A stretch of DNA of 64,000 nucleotides from Panulirus ornatus (GCF_036320965.1 NC_092234.1:32019203-32083202), one strand, 5' to 3'; positions 12,387 to 23,600 are shown, numbered from the stretch's first letter. Made by a program: numbers and translations. The notes: a model not told the origin generated them from the sequence alone.

Positions 12387-12479
12387 CGTGGGGACCTGGT
12401 GCTCGGTGATGGGAGGAAGGGAAGGGGGATGGGGTTAGAAGGGGCTCAAGCTATTAAATGTTAGAGGAATGACGGCACG

Positions 12480-12860
12480 TGAGGAGCAGTGCTGAGGTTA
12501 CTATGGGAGACAGGACTGAGGTTACCTGGGGAGACGGCCTGAGATTACGAGGAAGACGGGGCTGAGACTACTAAGAGCGAAAGAGCTGAGATTACTTTAG
12601 GGAGATGGGGCTGAGGTTACTGAAGGAGATGGGGCTGCGGTTACTGAAGGAGATGGGGCTGCGGTTACTGAAGGAGATGGGGCTGAGGTTACTGGAGATG
12701 GGGCTGAGGTTACTGAAGGAGATGGGGCTGCGGTTACTGAAGATGGGGCTGCGGTTACTGAAGATGGGGCTGAGGTTACTGAAGATGGGACTGAGGTTAC
12801 TGAAGGAGATGGGGCTAAGGTTACATGGGGAGACAAGGTTGAGGTTACGTAGGATGGGGC
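12480..12860. repeat. Minisatellite, roughly 24-bp unit (GAGATGGGGCTGAGGTTACTGAAG)
   Basis: About a dozen units between 12600 and 12815, some shortened by 3-6 nt (gaagatggggctgcggttact), with more diverged copies on both sides. Open frames on either strand only reflect the repeat. Confidence 0.95.
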
Positions 12861-12889
12861 TAATCTTATGGTGCTATCAGTCCACTCTT

Positions 12890-13600
12890 AAATGAGCTTA
12901 TAGTGAGATGAGAGTGAGATCAACTCACAGGGAAATTACAATATCAGCCACAACGAAATCAACGAGCTACGAGATGGGCTAAAGTAAAATCAGCTCACTG
13001 AGATCACAACTATACAATAAATCGCCTATGAGCCAAGTCGTGGAAGAGACATCAACCTCCACTGAGATCAGCATACGAGGATGAGCCCAGATTGAACTCA
13101 GCTCAAGAGTGAGGCACGGGAGATGAACCGCCAGGGAGCTCAGCTCAGTTGAAAAAAAAAAAGAAACCGTGATGAGTTCCGTCTCCACAGTGACATCCGT
13201 TGAGAGATGATGAAGCTGTGTGTGAACCGCCTCCCCGTGACATCAACCCACAATGTGACATCAATTCACTGCTCGCATCACTTACGTACAGAGTGACGTC
13301 AACCCGAAGAGATGAGATCAATAAGATCAGCTGACACTAAAAAAATAAAACTCAAGACGTGCCTGACAACATGGAGGAGCCCATAATGAGATGAGCTCAC
13401 TAGAGGACGTTCCCAGAGTGGAAAAATTAAAAAAAAAATCACGCCATAGTAAGATCACCTCACAATGTGGCCAAGCGAAAGAGGGAAAGAGCAACCCATT
13501 CCATAGCCAGTTCACCTCACTATGAGGCTAGGCGTAAGGAACATCAACCCACCGCAATGAGGCGCAAGCCACACGCAGATCAAACCCATTAATGAGACCA
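12890..13600. repeat. Decayed tandem array with GATCAGCTCAC-like motif
   Basis: Variants of gatcaactcac, aatcagctcact, gagatcaataagatcagctg and gatgagctcact recur throughout. Unit length is blurred, perhaps 25-35 nt. Probably an old extension of the adjoining minisatellite region. Confidence 0.6.
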
Positions 13601-13967
13601 GACGAGTGAGAGCAGCCAGAGAAAGAGTGAGAGAGAAAGAAAAACATCAAATCAATGCCCCCCAAAGATCATCCAAGGTGAGACGAGCCGAGTCAAGGGT
13701 AGCGTGGTGGTGGTGGTGGTGTACGGAGTGGAAGGTGTCTGGCCAACAGCAGGGGGTAAAGGCTGGCTGGACCCACCCTAACATTACACATTGGTAACAA
13801 GTGCGTACCTTAGACTCCCGCTGACCAACCCTCCCTCTCCCCCTCCACCAACTACCCCTACCTCCTTCGCCTCCATCTCCCCCTCCCAATACCCTGCCAT
13901 CATCCCCCTCCCTCCCCCTACAACCCGCGGATGAGACAGCAGAACGGAACTAGACAGGTGGAGGGAG

Positions 13968-13969
<2 letters not shown>

Positions 13970-14042
<73 letters not shown>
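13970..14042. repeat. (AT)n microsatellite
   Basis: About 36 TA units. Confidence 0.99.
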
Positions 14043-14044
<2 letters not shown>

Positions 14045-14158
14045 GAGTGGGTAACTCCCTCGATATCTATAAGAGATCAAATCATGTATCTAAACTGCTC
14101 ATACAGACTTTACTATCACATTAATGATGCACGACTAACAGGATGACTTTGACAATGT

Positions 14159-14160
<2 letters not shown>

Positions 14161-14228
<68 letters not shown>
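14161..14228. repeat. (GA)n microsatellite
   Basis: About 34 GA units. Confidence 0.99.
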
Positions 14229-14230
<2 letters not shown>

Positions 14231-15945
14231 CCTTTAAAAAAAGGGGTAAAGACTGATAATGTTTTCATCACCTACCAGCCTAAGGGCAGTGCAAAGACAC
14301 ACCACCGTTCATCAGCGTAGCCTCAAAATACAATCAGTCCTACGCCCAGTCTACCCTTCCTCACTCCTCCTTTGACTCCTTGATCCAGCTGCCTCCCTCC
14401 CTTCCTCCTCCCCTATCTGTCCCACCCACACCCTATCTCTACCTGGGGTGTCTCCCTCCCCGCCAAACCTTCGCGTGGTTGGCCATACCTCCCACCCCAG
14501 TGGATGGTGCAGTGGAGGGAGCCAACCCACCACAATGCCAAGGTGAGGGAGGCTGATTCTTGGCTTCCTTCGAACTCGCGGCTGATTGCTGTGGGTAGTG
14601 GTAGATGTGGCAGAAGGGGGCGATTGTAGTTCGGTGCTTTGGCTGTATAGTATGGTACATGTGATGGTGGGTGTGGTGGTGGTGGAGGTGATGACGGAAT
14701 CAGAAGCAGTACTGATGTCTTTGTAGATGGCGGTTGGCAATAATGGTGGTAGTGGAGACTGTGGCGGAAGTCGTGGCTTGGTGTCTCTGCTGCCTGAGAG
14801 AGAGGAGTGAGGGCCCACCGGACAAGGAGACATGTACTGGGCTGCTCCAGGGCTCCTGCCGCTGTTACAGATGATCCCAAGATGAGAAGTGACACGGGAA
14901 TAACACAGATACTTAGGCAAATATAAGTGAGGAGGTGGAGTGAGATTTGAACAATAACCAGGTCAACAAAACACAATCAGACGAAAGTAGACGTACACAT
15001 GACACGGGAACAAAGTCTAAAATTACACAAGACCAGTATTGTAGAGAGACATCAAATTGGGAGGTAAAGGAAAACGTGTTTGTGAAGCACTTTATGCCTG
15101 TTGCTCTTAATTTTGTACCCCTGTCATAAATTTCACCTTTTGACCTTGAGCCTTTACTCCCTCCTACTGCGAAGACGTAATCAGAAGCAGAACTTTGTTG
15201 TATAATATCTGTGTTACAGATTCGGTCCCAGTCTTCAGTCACTACGTCATGATATACAATTGTGTCAGCATCTTGTAGGATTTGGGTACACAAGACTTTG
15301 CGAGTTCGATCTCGGACCTCCGAACTCGAAAACCTGATCGGTTACAGAACTCTGTATGACGTATAGATGTGGCACAAGGTTGTGGTCCACCTCCAATCAA
15401 TATTTCATGAGATCCTTTGCACACAAAGTCGGGACACACGCACGCATAGGCACACGAACTGGGCAAAACTACATGAGTCTCTGCTTTACAGCAAAACGTA
15501 TAAAAAAAATATATCAATTCCATAATAAGTTTGAATTTACATATGCGCTACAAAATAAACATACGTATCTAATTTTAGCATTATTCTAATCTTGTATTTA
15601 ATATTGCAGGTCAAATATGACGTCTTGAAGTCCTGTCTTGGATGTAGATGTTTCCCACGGTTGTCTTTTCATCACCGTATCAAAGAATGACAAAAAAGCC
15701 TTGTTCAGCTACGCGTGAGGATGAGTGAGAGTCTACCTACGACGAAGTACTGTCATGAGGCCGGGATAGCCACTGATGTGCGAGCGTTCCCAGGGACACA
15801 CGCACACCCTAACACACGGACTGAACAAAACAGCACACTCGGGAAATACACAGAAAACTGGAGAAACAGCTAACCTTACATGCCAGGGGGACGGAGGTTC
15901 ACGACCACCCGAGATAAACCCGAAGGCACGTCGTACCCCAGTGAT
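14229..15945. other. Non-coding stretch, no gene recognised
   Basis: Minus-strand open frames at 14351-14976 overlap in two frames with Ser/Thr/Pro-rich low-complexity translation and no domain. A short GTG/GGT run lies near 14665-14690. Nothing else stands out. Confidence 0.5.
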
Positions 15946-16084
15946 GCCACCTCCAGCGTGTACTCACCCGGAAGTACCTCTAAATGAGACCAACCCGGAG
16001 GTACTCGTGGTGAGACTACCTCCAACATGCACTCACCCGAAGGCACCCCTAGTGAGGCAAACCTCCAACGTGCACTCACCTTGC
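15946..16084. repeat. Minisatellite, roughly 45-50-bp unit
   Basis: Three to four diverged copies of acctccaacgtgcactcacc followed by cgaaggcacctctagtgag. Confidence 0.75.
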
Positions 16085-16354
16085 ACACGTCATGAACACC
16101 TTGCATTATCACCGCGGTGTTCGGGTTATAGAGGCGGCTGTCAAGTGCCTTCCACCAACCTCTCACGGAAATGATATGAATCAGTTTTTGGCCCTTTTTT
16201 TTTTCCCCCATGGATAACGTACGGCTTGACCTCCGTTCACACAGTTTCTCCCAGGTACTCATCTTTCAAATACAGTGATTATTTTCTCTTTCCTCTTAGT
16301 CTGTATACCTTTATCTTTTTTTTTCTATCTGATTAACTTTATACTTACGTTTCT

Positions 16355-16356
<2 letters not shown>

Positions 16357-16423
<67 letters not shown>
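16357..16423. repeat. (CT)n microsatellite
   Basis: About 33 CT units. Confidence 0.99.
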
Positions 16424-16426
<3 letters not shown>

Positions 16427-17499
16427 ACCTGTCTGTTTGCCTGCCTATCTGTCTGTTTCTCCTAAATCCCTCTCTCTTCCTCATCGAACATCGCTTTGAA
16501 GGCAGGACACCTATTCCGATGAAGGCCATCCACTGCTACACCCACGGAAGGAGACTTCTATTACTAAACCTTTTCTTACGTTATCATTTTCTACAATCTA
16601 TATCACTAACCTTGACTTATCATTCTCTCTCTCTTATCCATCTCACCAACCACACGCCATCGTTTTTATCTATATTGGAATTCATTTGAAAACCTTATTA
16701 TTTTCCCTATAAGACTCGTCAGTACTTAAGTTCGTATTTCCCGATTTATCTTCTAGTAATTACATACATCAACAAACCACTTTTTTTCTGTTGTGTGTAT
16801 TACGTGTGCCTTCGCCAGCAGTGAACTGAAACACAGTAACGAAACAGCCTCGTCAATTTTTTATCGTTTACCACATACGAGGCTTCTGTTCTCGCTACCG
16901 TTTTGCTATATACAAGTTACAGAGAAACTTCTTGTTCTATACACCCCTTGTAATTCCTTTATCTTAATCAATGTCATCCCTTACGATAAAACTGTCATAC
17001 TACTGCCTCGCAGTAACACAACAGCGGTGATCAATTTTCAACCCAAAACTAGTTCACAACAGGAACTGTACAGTCGTCCAATACACAATATCTGCATTAT
17101 GTTTCATACGATAATGACAGTTGGACATTCTTTTTTTCTGCATAAATCTACGTGCATCGATCAAAATGTCTGTGAGAATACACCACATTACGGCGTGTGG
17201 AGCGGCACCTGTGTTACTCCAAGTCTAAAGACTTGACTGCCACTGTGTGGGTTGCCCCTCATTTCTACCCATTCCTCATATCCCAGCCACTCATATTTCC
17301 CTCTTCTTTAAATACCTCGACTGGGAGTTCACAGCTGATGTTCAGGGTTTGTCATCAGCTACGGTCCCAAGTCTGTCTCTCAATCCAGACTAAGCTGTAA
17401 CGTAGACTTTCCCATTACACACACCGTTCCTCCTCCTTCTTCCCTTAGCCATCACTGCCCCAGACAAACCTTAGCTTCTCATCTCTCAACACTTTTCTT
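16424..17499. other. AT-rich non-coding stretch
   Basis: Contains one 147-codon open frame (16793-17236, GTG start) with no recognisable domain or signal. Treated as chance. Confidence 0.45.
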
Positions 17500-18000
17500 C
17501 CTCTCTGCAGGCACCACTCAACGTATGCTCAGCCAAGCCAACACCGTCCAATATCAAAGAGGTCACCCTTTTCCTTCGGCTACAATTTCCTCTACTGAAC
17601 AGTTCAGAGCGCCCTTTCCCCTCAGCTAACACTGAAGACGTACTGAAGTTAGTGCTAGCTAACACTAACAGAGTATTCCCCACATTCCCTCTGCTCACAC
17701 TAAGCCTATACTGAACCATCCTTCTTTCCCTCAGCTAAGACTGAGTTCCTAAATTAATCCTCCCAGCTCTCAGCTAACACAGTTTTTCACACCAGTTTTT
17801 ACTTCTCTCAGTTAACACTGACCCCTAACTCCCTCTACGCCAGCCAACTTTGTCCCCCTGCTCAAATGCTCACCCTCTCTCCCTCAGCTGTAGCAATCCT
17901 CGTCAACAATTCCCCCTTCCTTCAGCTAATGCTGCTCCTCCTCAGCAGTTAGCTCCTCCTGGCCTCAGCTAACCCTGCACCTGCTCAGCAAATCCCTCCC
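17500..18000. repeat. Decayed tandem array with CTCAGCTAACACTGA motif
   Basis: ctcagctaacactga or close variants (agctaacactaac, ctcagctaagactgag, ctcagttaacactgac, ttcagctaatgctg) recur about every 35-60 nt in a pyrimidine-rich background that continues to about 18240. Confidence 0.65.
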
Positions 18001-18404
18001 TCCTCCCTCCCTCAACCAGTACTCGTTCCTCCTAAAAATGCCATCCTTCCACCTCCAACAACCTACCTCTGCCACCCCAGCTGCTCCCATCCATACAGCC
18101 AGATCTCCCTGAAACCATCCTCCTCCTCTTCCTACCTCTCTCCCTTTCTCTCCTTCGCCCTTCCTTTTCTCTTCTCCCTCACACATCCCTGCCTCCCCCC
18201 ACGACATATATCATCTCCCACTCCCCCCCTGCCACCCCCGCTGCGTCGTTCTCATGGGGACCCATTATTTAAAGTGACGGGCCGTGGGTTTAATGAGGGC
18301 CGGCCATCAGTCCACAGACGCCATCTTTCTCGCCTTGCCCACCAGCTGGTCGTCTCCCCGGGGGTCCCTCTTTAATATAATGCTTGCTACATGTGACCCA
18401 ACCT

Positions 18405-18640
18405 TGGTAAGGCTGACTTGTTGCTTGTGGACTCCTGCTTGTTGGTGCGTCCTTGATGCATGTGTTGAACCTACTTGTTGGTGTTTAACTTGCTACATGT
18501 GTTGAACCTGCTGGTGGGTGTGTCCTTGATGCATGTGTTGAACCTGCTTGTTGGTGTTTAACTTGCTACATGTGTTGAACCTGCTGGTGGGTGTGTCCTT
18601 GATGCATGTGTTGAAACCTGCTTGTTGGTGTTTAACTTGT
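18405..18640. repeat. Minisatellite, 36-bp monomer in roughly 72-bp higher-order unit
   Basis: Alternating monomers tgcttgttggtgtttaactt and tgctggtgggtgtgtccttg, each followed by g/catgtgttgaacc. About six monomers. Confidence 0.85.
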
Positions 18641-19704
18641 TGGATGTGGCCCCGCTTGTTGATGTTGACCTACTAGTAAACTGTGATCCTGTCTGCTGAT
18701 ATTTACTTGTAGCCAAGCGTATTAAATGTCTATCTTAACTTGTTAAAATGATCTCTTGTCCTTATTTTTCCTTGTATGCAAGTCGTTGAAATGACTGATC
18801 TTTTCTTTCCTTGTAGCCTATTTGTTGATAAATACCCTGTTTGTATACTCATGCTAATTCATTTCAATGGTCTTGTTTGTTTGTTTATGTTTACTTGTTA
18901 CACTATGATCATGTCTGTTTACGTTTACGTGTTGCTACCAAACGATAAAAAAAGTAATTTCTTTTGTTCCTTGCGCTCCCTCTCTGAAGCGAGAAATGGC
19001 GAGCATGTGTATTTATGTATCGTTTTTCTTTTAACAAGGTTTCGATCATGGCTCCTGACGCCCACATCAGGTTCCGGATTGTTTACACTGTTCCTCCTCC
19101 CACCAGCCAACACCAAGTTCCTCTCCCCAACAAGGCAGGAGGGACAGCTCGCTGCCCCTAACCCCAAGGGTTCAGAGGCTGTGACTACGAAAACCACACC
19201 CCACGGAGACACCACGAGCTGAATTCATTTAGATGGTTGTTAGTCCGGAGGGTGACTGAGAGGCTCCTGCTCCGTGACATTCACGTTCTTAGTGTCCAAA
19301 GACCCCCCTTTTTTTTTTCCTTTTGTAATATCATGGCATATTCTACCATTCACTTTCATCAAGGAATATATCTAGTTTCCTCTCGGCTGTTCAACAATAT
19401 ACTGATCTTTCATAAAGTTGGTGAACATATTCTATTCATCCTCAGTACCGATGTTACTATATACAGTACTGTAGGAAAGAGGAAATGGTAAGTCTTAATA
19501 CGAAGAAGATGTGAGACACTCGTGTGTACGTTGCTGTCCAGCTAAGCAAACTCTGCACCAGCATAGCAAATGGACGACGCCCCAACGCGAGTCTTGAGTA
19601 GAGGTGTTGACATAAGAGGTCAGCCATCCAGTGTACGCTGAAGGACATGTGCCTCAAGAACGGCTAAGTAAGGAACGGGACAATCTATACCGTGGGGGCA
19701 CATA
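18641..19704. other. Non-coding stretch, no gene recognised
   Basis: Starts with diverged cttgtt echoes of the previous array. Open frames on both strands across 18776-19222 overlap each other and show no domain. Confidence 0.45.
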
Positions 19705-20537
19705 TGCCAGTGATCTATTAACAGGTCTACGTTGTCCACTACAGGGGGTTCAGAAGTACGATGGATCACAACAGAGTGATCTATTAACAGGTCTACGTTG
19801 TCTACTACAGGGGGTTCAGAAGTACGATGGATCACAGAGTGATCTATTAACAGGTCTACGTGTCTACTACAGGGGGTTCAGAAGTACGATGGATCACAGA
19901 GTGATCTATTAACAGGTCTACTTTGTCTACTACAGGGGGTTCAGAAGTGCGATGGATCACAGAGTGATCTATTAACAGGTCTACGTTGTCTACTACAGGG
20001 GGTTCAGAAGTACGATGGATCACAGAGTGATCTATTAACAGGTCTACGTTGTCTACTACATGGGGTTCAGAAGTACGATGGATCACAGAGTGATCTATTA
20101 ACAGGTCTACGTTGTCTACGACATGGGGTTCACAAGTACGATGGATCACAGAGTGATCTATTAACAGGTCTACGTTGTCCACTACAGGGGGTTCAGAAGT
20201 ACGATGGATCACAACAGAGTGATCTATAACAGGTCCTACGTTGTCCACTACAGGGGGTTCAGAAGGTACGATGGATCACTGAGTGACTCTATATAACAGG
20301 TTTCACGTGTCTACTACAGGGGTCAGAAGTACGATTGGATCACAGAGTGATATATTTAACAGGTCTACGTTGTCTACTACAGGGGTTCAGAAGTACGATG
20401 GATCACAGAGTGATTCTATTAACAGGTCTACGTTGTCTACTACAGGGGGGTTCAGAGTACCGATGGATCACAGAGTGATCTATTAACAGGTCTACGTGTC
20501 TACTATAGGGGGTTCAGAAGTACGATGGATCACAGAG
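19705..20537. repeat. 63-bp minisatellite (about 13 copies)
   Basis: Unit gtgatctattaacaggtcta + cgttgtctactacagggggt + tcagaagtacgatggatcac + aga. Some copies carry a 3-nt insertion (acaacagag), giving 66 nt. Because 63 is a multiple of three, the minus strand stays open as a 21-residue repeat (VDNVDLLIDHSVIHRTSEPPV). Each junction contains the inverted repeat GATCAC-aga-GTGATC. Copies from about 20225 on carry scattered single-base indels. Confidence 0.97.
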
Positions 20538-20541
20538 GAGG

Positions 20542-20736
20542 TCAAGGGCACGAGAACCGACGTCTGCCAAAACCAAAAATATTTTCAAGATTCTTAAAAT
20601 TGTATGGACGGTTCATCTCTTTATATACACAAGTGTCGTAGCGTTTTTTACTTCGTGACGGTTTAAAGAGACGGATCACCACATCCTCATCCCAATTAGC
20701 CTCTAAATCAGTAAGCTGGTCGCTTTTGCCCATCAT
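20542..20736 (-). pseudogene. Unrecognised 64-codon ORF, possibly a protein fragment
   Basis: Begins ATG ATG and reads MMGKSDQLTDLEANWDEDVV, then a basic C-terminal part (KPSRSKKRYDTCVYKE, FGRRRFSCP). Composition is not low-complexity and looks protein-like. It ends where the 63-bp array begins. I recognise no family; it may be a fragment of a mobile-element protein or chance. Confidence 0.2.
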
Positions 20737-20883
20737 TTTGATAAAGCTAAATAATTCAAATACAGACTACAGTAGTGATTAATACAGAAATTAGAGCAGC
20801 TGTTATCATGACTAGAATACTTAAGAGGAAACAACAAATTTAACATGAAGTTGGAGAGGGTAATAATAATGATAAAATATCCT

Positions 20884-20931
20884 ATATATATTATATATAT
20901 ATATATTATATATATATATATACACACACAT
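20884..20931. repeat. Interrupted (TA)n microsatellite
   Basis: TA runs broken by TTATA, followed by a short CA run. Confidence 0.95.
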
Positions 20932-21140
20932 ATAAAGTAACGTGAACATCGCGTGAGGCATCGTTGTGAGGGTTAGACTTAGATGCATAGCACAAAGCAG
21001 CCGCCCCAGGGAAGTACGGCGTCCACACACGGAAGAACCCTCCACCAGCAGCTAGCGAGGACTGTTCTTTTTTTTTTTTTAATGACAGTTGAGACGGTGC
21101 AGACAACAAAACCCTAATCGTGGACATCTCATGTGCGCTT

Positions 21141-21141
21141 C

Positions 21142-21223
<82 letters not shown>
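21141..21223. repeat. (CA)n-(TA)n compound microsatellite
   Basis: CA to 21175 (one AA slip), TA to 21223. Directly flanks the palindromic element. Confidence 0.98.
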
Positions 21224-21225
<2 letters not shown>

Positions 21226-21230
21226 CTTCC

Positions 21231-21506
21231 TTATCCACAGGGAAACGAAACACGATAAGTTCCCTAATGCATTTTCATGTAATGATCATATCAGGGGAGA
21301 TACAAGAAAGAAATATGACAATCAGTAGATATACAATAAAGAGATGTAGCTACGACTCCATTTGGCAAACACGTTTACCCAATGGCGCCCTTACTTCGTT
21401 GTATATCAACTGACTGCTATAATTCTTTGTTGCATCTCCCCTGAAGATGTGATTACACGAATGTGCACTTGGGAACTTGTCGTGTTTCATTTTCCCTGTG
21501 GATAAG
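21231..21506. mobile_element. Long palindromic (foldback) element, copy 1
   Basis: The left arm (21231-21366) is the imperfect reverse complement of the right arm (21370-21506) along nearly its full length. Paired landmarks are: ttatccacaggg with ccctgtggataa; aaacacgataagttccc with gggaacttgtcgtgttt; tcaggggagatac with gcatctcccctga; gatatacaataaag with cttcgttgtatatc; and the centre ttggcaaac with tttacccaa. There is no coding capacity. It lies between (TA)n at 21175-21223 and (AT)n at 21546-21616. The arms are shared with 23922-24118. Likely a non-autonomous foldback or MITE-like element. Confidence 0.85.
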
Positions 21507-21541
21507 AAATTTGGTTGATCATGCGCTCAATTGTGATCTTT

Positions 21542-21545
<4 letters not shown>

Positions 21546-21616
<71 letters not shown>
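21546..21616. repeat. (AT)n microsatellite
   Basis: About 35 AT units between the foldback element and a LINE copy. Confidence 0.99.
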
Positions 21617-21618
<2 letters not shown>

Positions 21619-22356
21619 CATATGACAGGGTTGATAGAGATGCCTCGAGGAAGGTCTTGAGAATATATGATGTGGGAAGTAAGCTGTTAGAGACAGAGAA
21701 GTTTTTATGAAGGGTGTAAGGCATGTCTACGACAAAGGGGAGAGGAGAGTGAATGATTCCAAGGGAAGGGTGTGTGATGTCACCATGGCTGTTTAATTAG
21801 TTTATGGATGTGGTGGTAAGGGAGTTAAAGGCGAGGACAATATGTGGTGTGAAGTGGCTGATCGAGTAAGTATTGAAAGGGTAATAGAGAGGAGTGGTAA
21901 TGATATGAATGCGGTTGAGAGAGCTGAAGAGGGTGTGCTGAAATGGTTCGGACATATGGAGAGAATGAGTGAAGAAACTTTGACAAAGAAGATACATGTG
22001 TCAGAAGTGGAGGGAACAAGGAGAACGGGTAGATCTAATTGGAGATGGAAGGATGGAGGGAACAAAATTTTCAGCGATCGGGTCCTGAACACCCAAGAGA
22101 ATGAAAGGCGTACATAGGATAGAGTAAACTGGAATGATGTGGCATGCAGGGGTCGACGTGCTGTCAACGAATTGAACCAAGGCATGTGAACCATCCGGGG
22201 TAAACCATGGAAAGGTCTGTGGGGCCTGGTTGTGGATAGGGAGCTGTGGTACCGGTGCATTACTTATGACAGCTAGAGAAAGGATGTGAGCGGTTGTGGC
22301 CTTTCTTCGTCTGTTCTTGGCGCTAACCTCACTAAGGCAGGAAACAACGATCAAGT

Positions 22357-22359
<3 letters not shown>
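21617..22359 (+). mobile_element. Internally deleted LINE copy, same family as positions 1-840
   Basis: Starts at aagcatatgacagggttgat (KAYDRVD motif), continues through the RT region to about 21835, then jumps to the C-terminal part (EEGVLKWFGHMERMSEE near 21930-21980, RSNWRWKDG near 22031). About 600 nt of the intact element is missing in between. Stops and small indels abound. The 3' untranslated part ends ...cgatcaagtat and passes directly into (AT)n at 22360. Confidence 0.85.

Positions 22360-22418
<59 letters not shown>
22360..22418. repeat. (AT)n microsatellite at a LINE 3' end
   Basis: About 29 TA units directly following the LINE 3' terminus. Confidence 0.99.
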
Positions 22419-22419
<1 letters not shown>

Positions 22420-22421
<2 letters not shown>

Positions 22422-22585
22422 GGCCAATGCCAGGTACCCATGTATCGGCTAGCCCCGACAGAAGGATTAACAACTGAATTGGCTTTAGGAAGACTGCCCA
22501 GTTCAAAATTAGAAACCGGGCGGGACAATGCGCGACTCATGGTCAGCAACGCTAACCAGTAAACCAATGAATCACCCAAGTGCAT
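22420..22585 (-). mobile_element. tRNA-like SINE candidate
   Basis: On the minus strand, tggtttactggttagcgttg near 22570 resembles a pol III A box (TGGTTTACTGG). The B-box region (ggtttctaattttga) is weak. The far end carries the hairpin cctggccaatgccagg (22421-22436) next to the (AT)n tract. Interpreted as a decayed tRNA-derived SINE. Confidence 0.5.
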
Positions 22586-23147
22586 CCTGGACCTCGACGT
22601 CCTCTGTGAGGACTTGTCTCCATCAAGTTTATTATGGGTCTTCAAATGTAGTCCAGAATGCACCGGCATCAGTTATGGAAGAAAGACAAAATAAATTATG
22701 AAATTATACATGAATTTGATTATTCCAAGAACCAGAATTAACTGACTCATCAGTGCACTTGTAGGGGGGAGTTCAGACCAGTAGTGCTCTCTGTGACTCC
22801 ATGATAACACCAGACTACATTATGAACTCATACGTGACTGTTGCAGATGACTTTCATGTAAATACATCTCTTCATTAATTTGCAGAAACTAATATTATCA
22901 AAAAAACACGAAGGTTTAAATACTGACCAGAACCCAAGTGTCTACTAGAAATTACTGTTATATCAACAATTCATCAAGCTGGCTGGATAAGCACAAACTC
23001 CATTATCAAAACTATTGGTAGACGAAAGATGATAAATCACCAGAGAAGCTGCCACTGAGAGACCCGAACATTACATATAAACACTTGTTCACACACACAC
23101 GTAACTCACGCACGAGAGTATACAAAAAATATTTCAAAAGTAAGAGC

Positions 23148-23150
<3 letters not shown>
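22586..23150. other. AT-rich non-coding stretch
   Basis: No gene or clear repeat recognised. Confidence 0.5.

Positions 23151-23198
<48 letters not shown>
23151..23198. repeat. (CA)n microsatellite
   Basis: About 24 AC units. Confidence 0.99.
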
Positions 23199-23200
<2 letters not shown>

Positions 23201-23261
23201 GTCACCAAAGTTCCTTTAGAGAATAGATAAAGAGAGCAAATGTTTGCTGGAAAACGTTGGA

Positions 23262-23600
23262 ACTGCGTTAAAGTTCACAAAAAAGGGAATATTTGGCAAG
23301 ATGATCACGTCCAACACAAGGGCTAAACTGACACTGGCTTCTCAAGTTTGGTCACCGCATCTACAGAAGCACAGAGAGCTAATAGAGAAGGTCCAGAGAA
23401 GGGCAAGAAAGATAGTACAGAAATTAAGAGTTACAGGGAAAGGCTGTCGTCCTTAAATCTGTCAACCATGGAAGAGAAAATAGAGATGTGACCTGATCAC
23501 GACCTTTAAGTTTTCAAACCAGTCTGACGACGCAGTGAACAGTTCCTCGACAGATGTAGGGATAGAACAATCAGAGTATATAATGTGAAGTTATTAAGAT
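23262..23600 (+). mobile_element. CR1/Jockey-like LINE fragment, C-terminal part of reverse transcriptase
   Basis: Translation LASQVWSPHLQKHRELIEKV followed by QRRARKIV matches the well-known A-x-VWSP-x(n)-IEKVQRRATK region after the RT palm in CR1 and Jockey clade elements. The frame stops at 23456, but matching sequence continues in shifted frames (PWKRKI, TFKFSNQSDD) to about 23600. Both ends are truncated. Not the same family as the LINE at 1-840. Confidence 0.75.

Noticed and set aside
14351..14976. Two overlapping minus-strand frames of 187-189 codons
   Set aside because: Both frames open over the same GC-richer stretch, low-complexity Ser/Thr/Pro translation, no domain.
16793..17236. 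147-codon plus-strand frame
   Set aside because: Starts at GTG, no recognisable domain, signal or splice context; a frame this long is expected by chance somewhere in 64 kb.
18776..19222. 148-codon plus-strand frame with hydrophobic N-half
   Set aside because: Complement also open over much of it, no family resemblance, upstream part derives from T-rich repeat echoes.
19705..20537. CRISPR array
   Set aside because: Whole 63-nt units repeat; there are no unique spacers, and the context is a eukaryotic genome.
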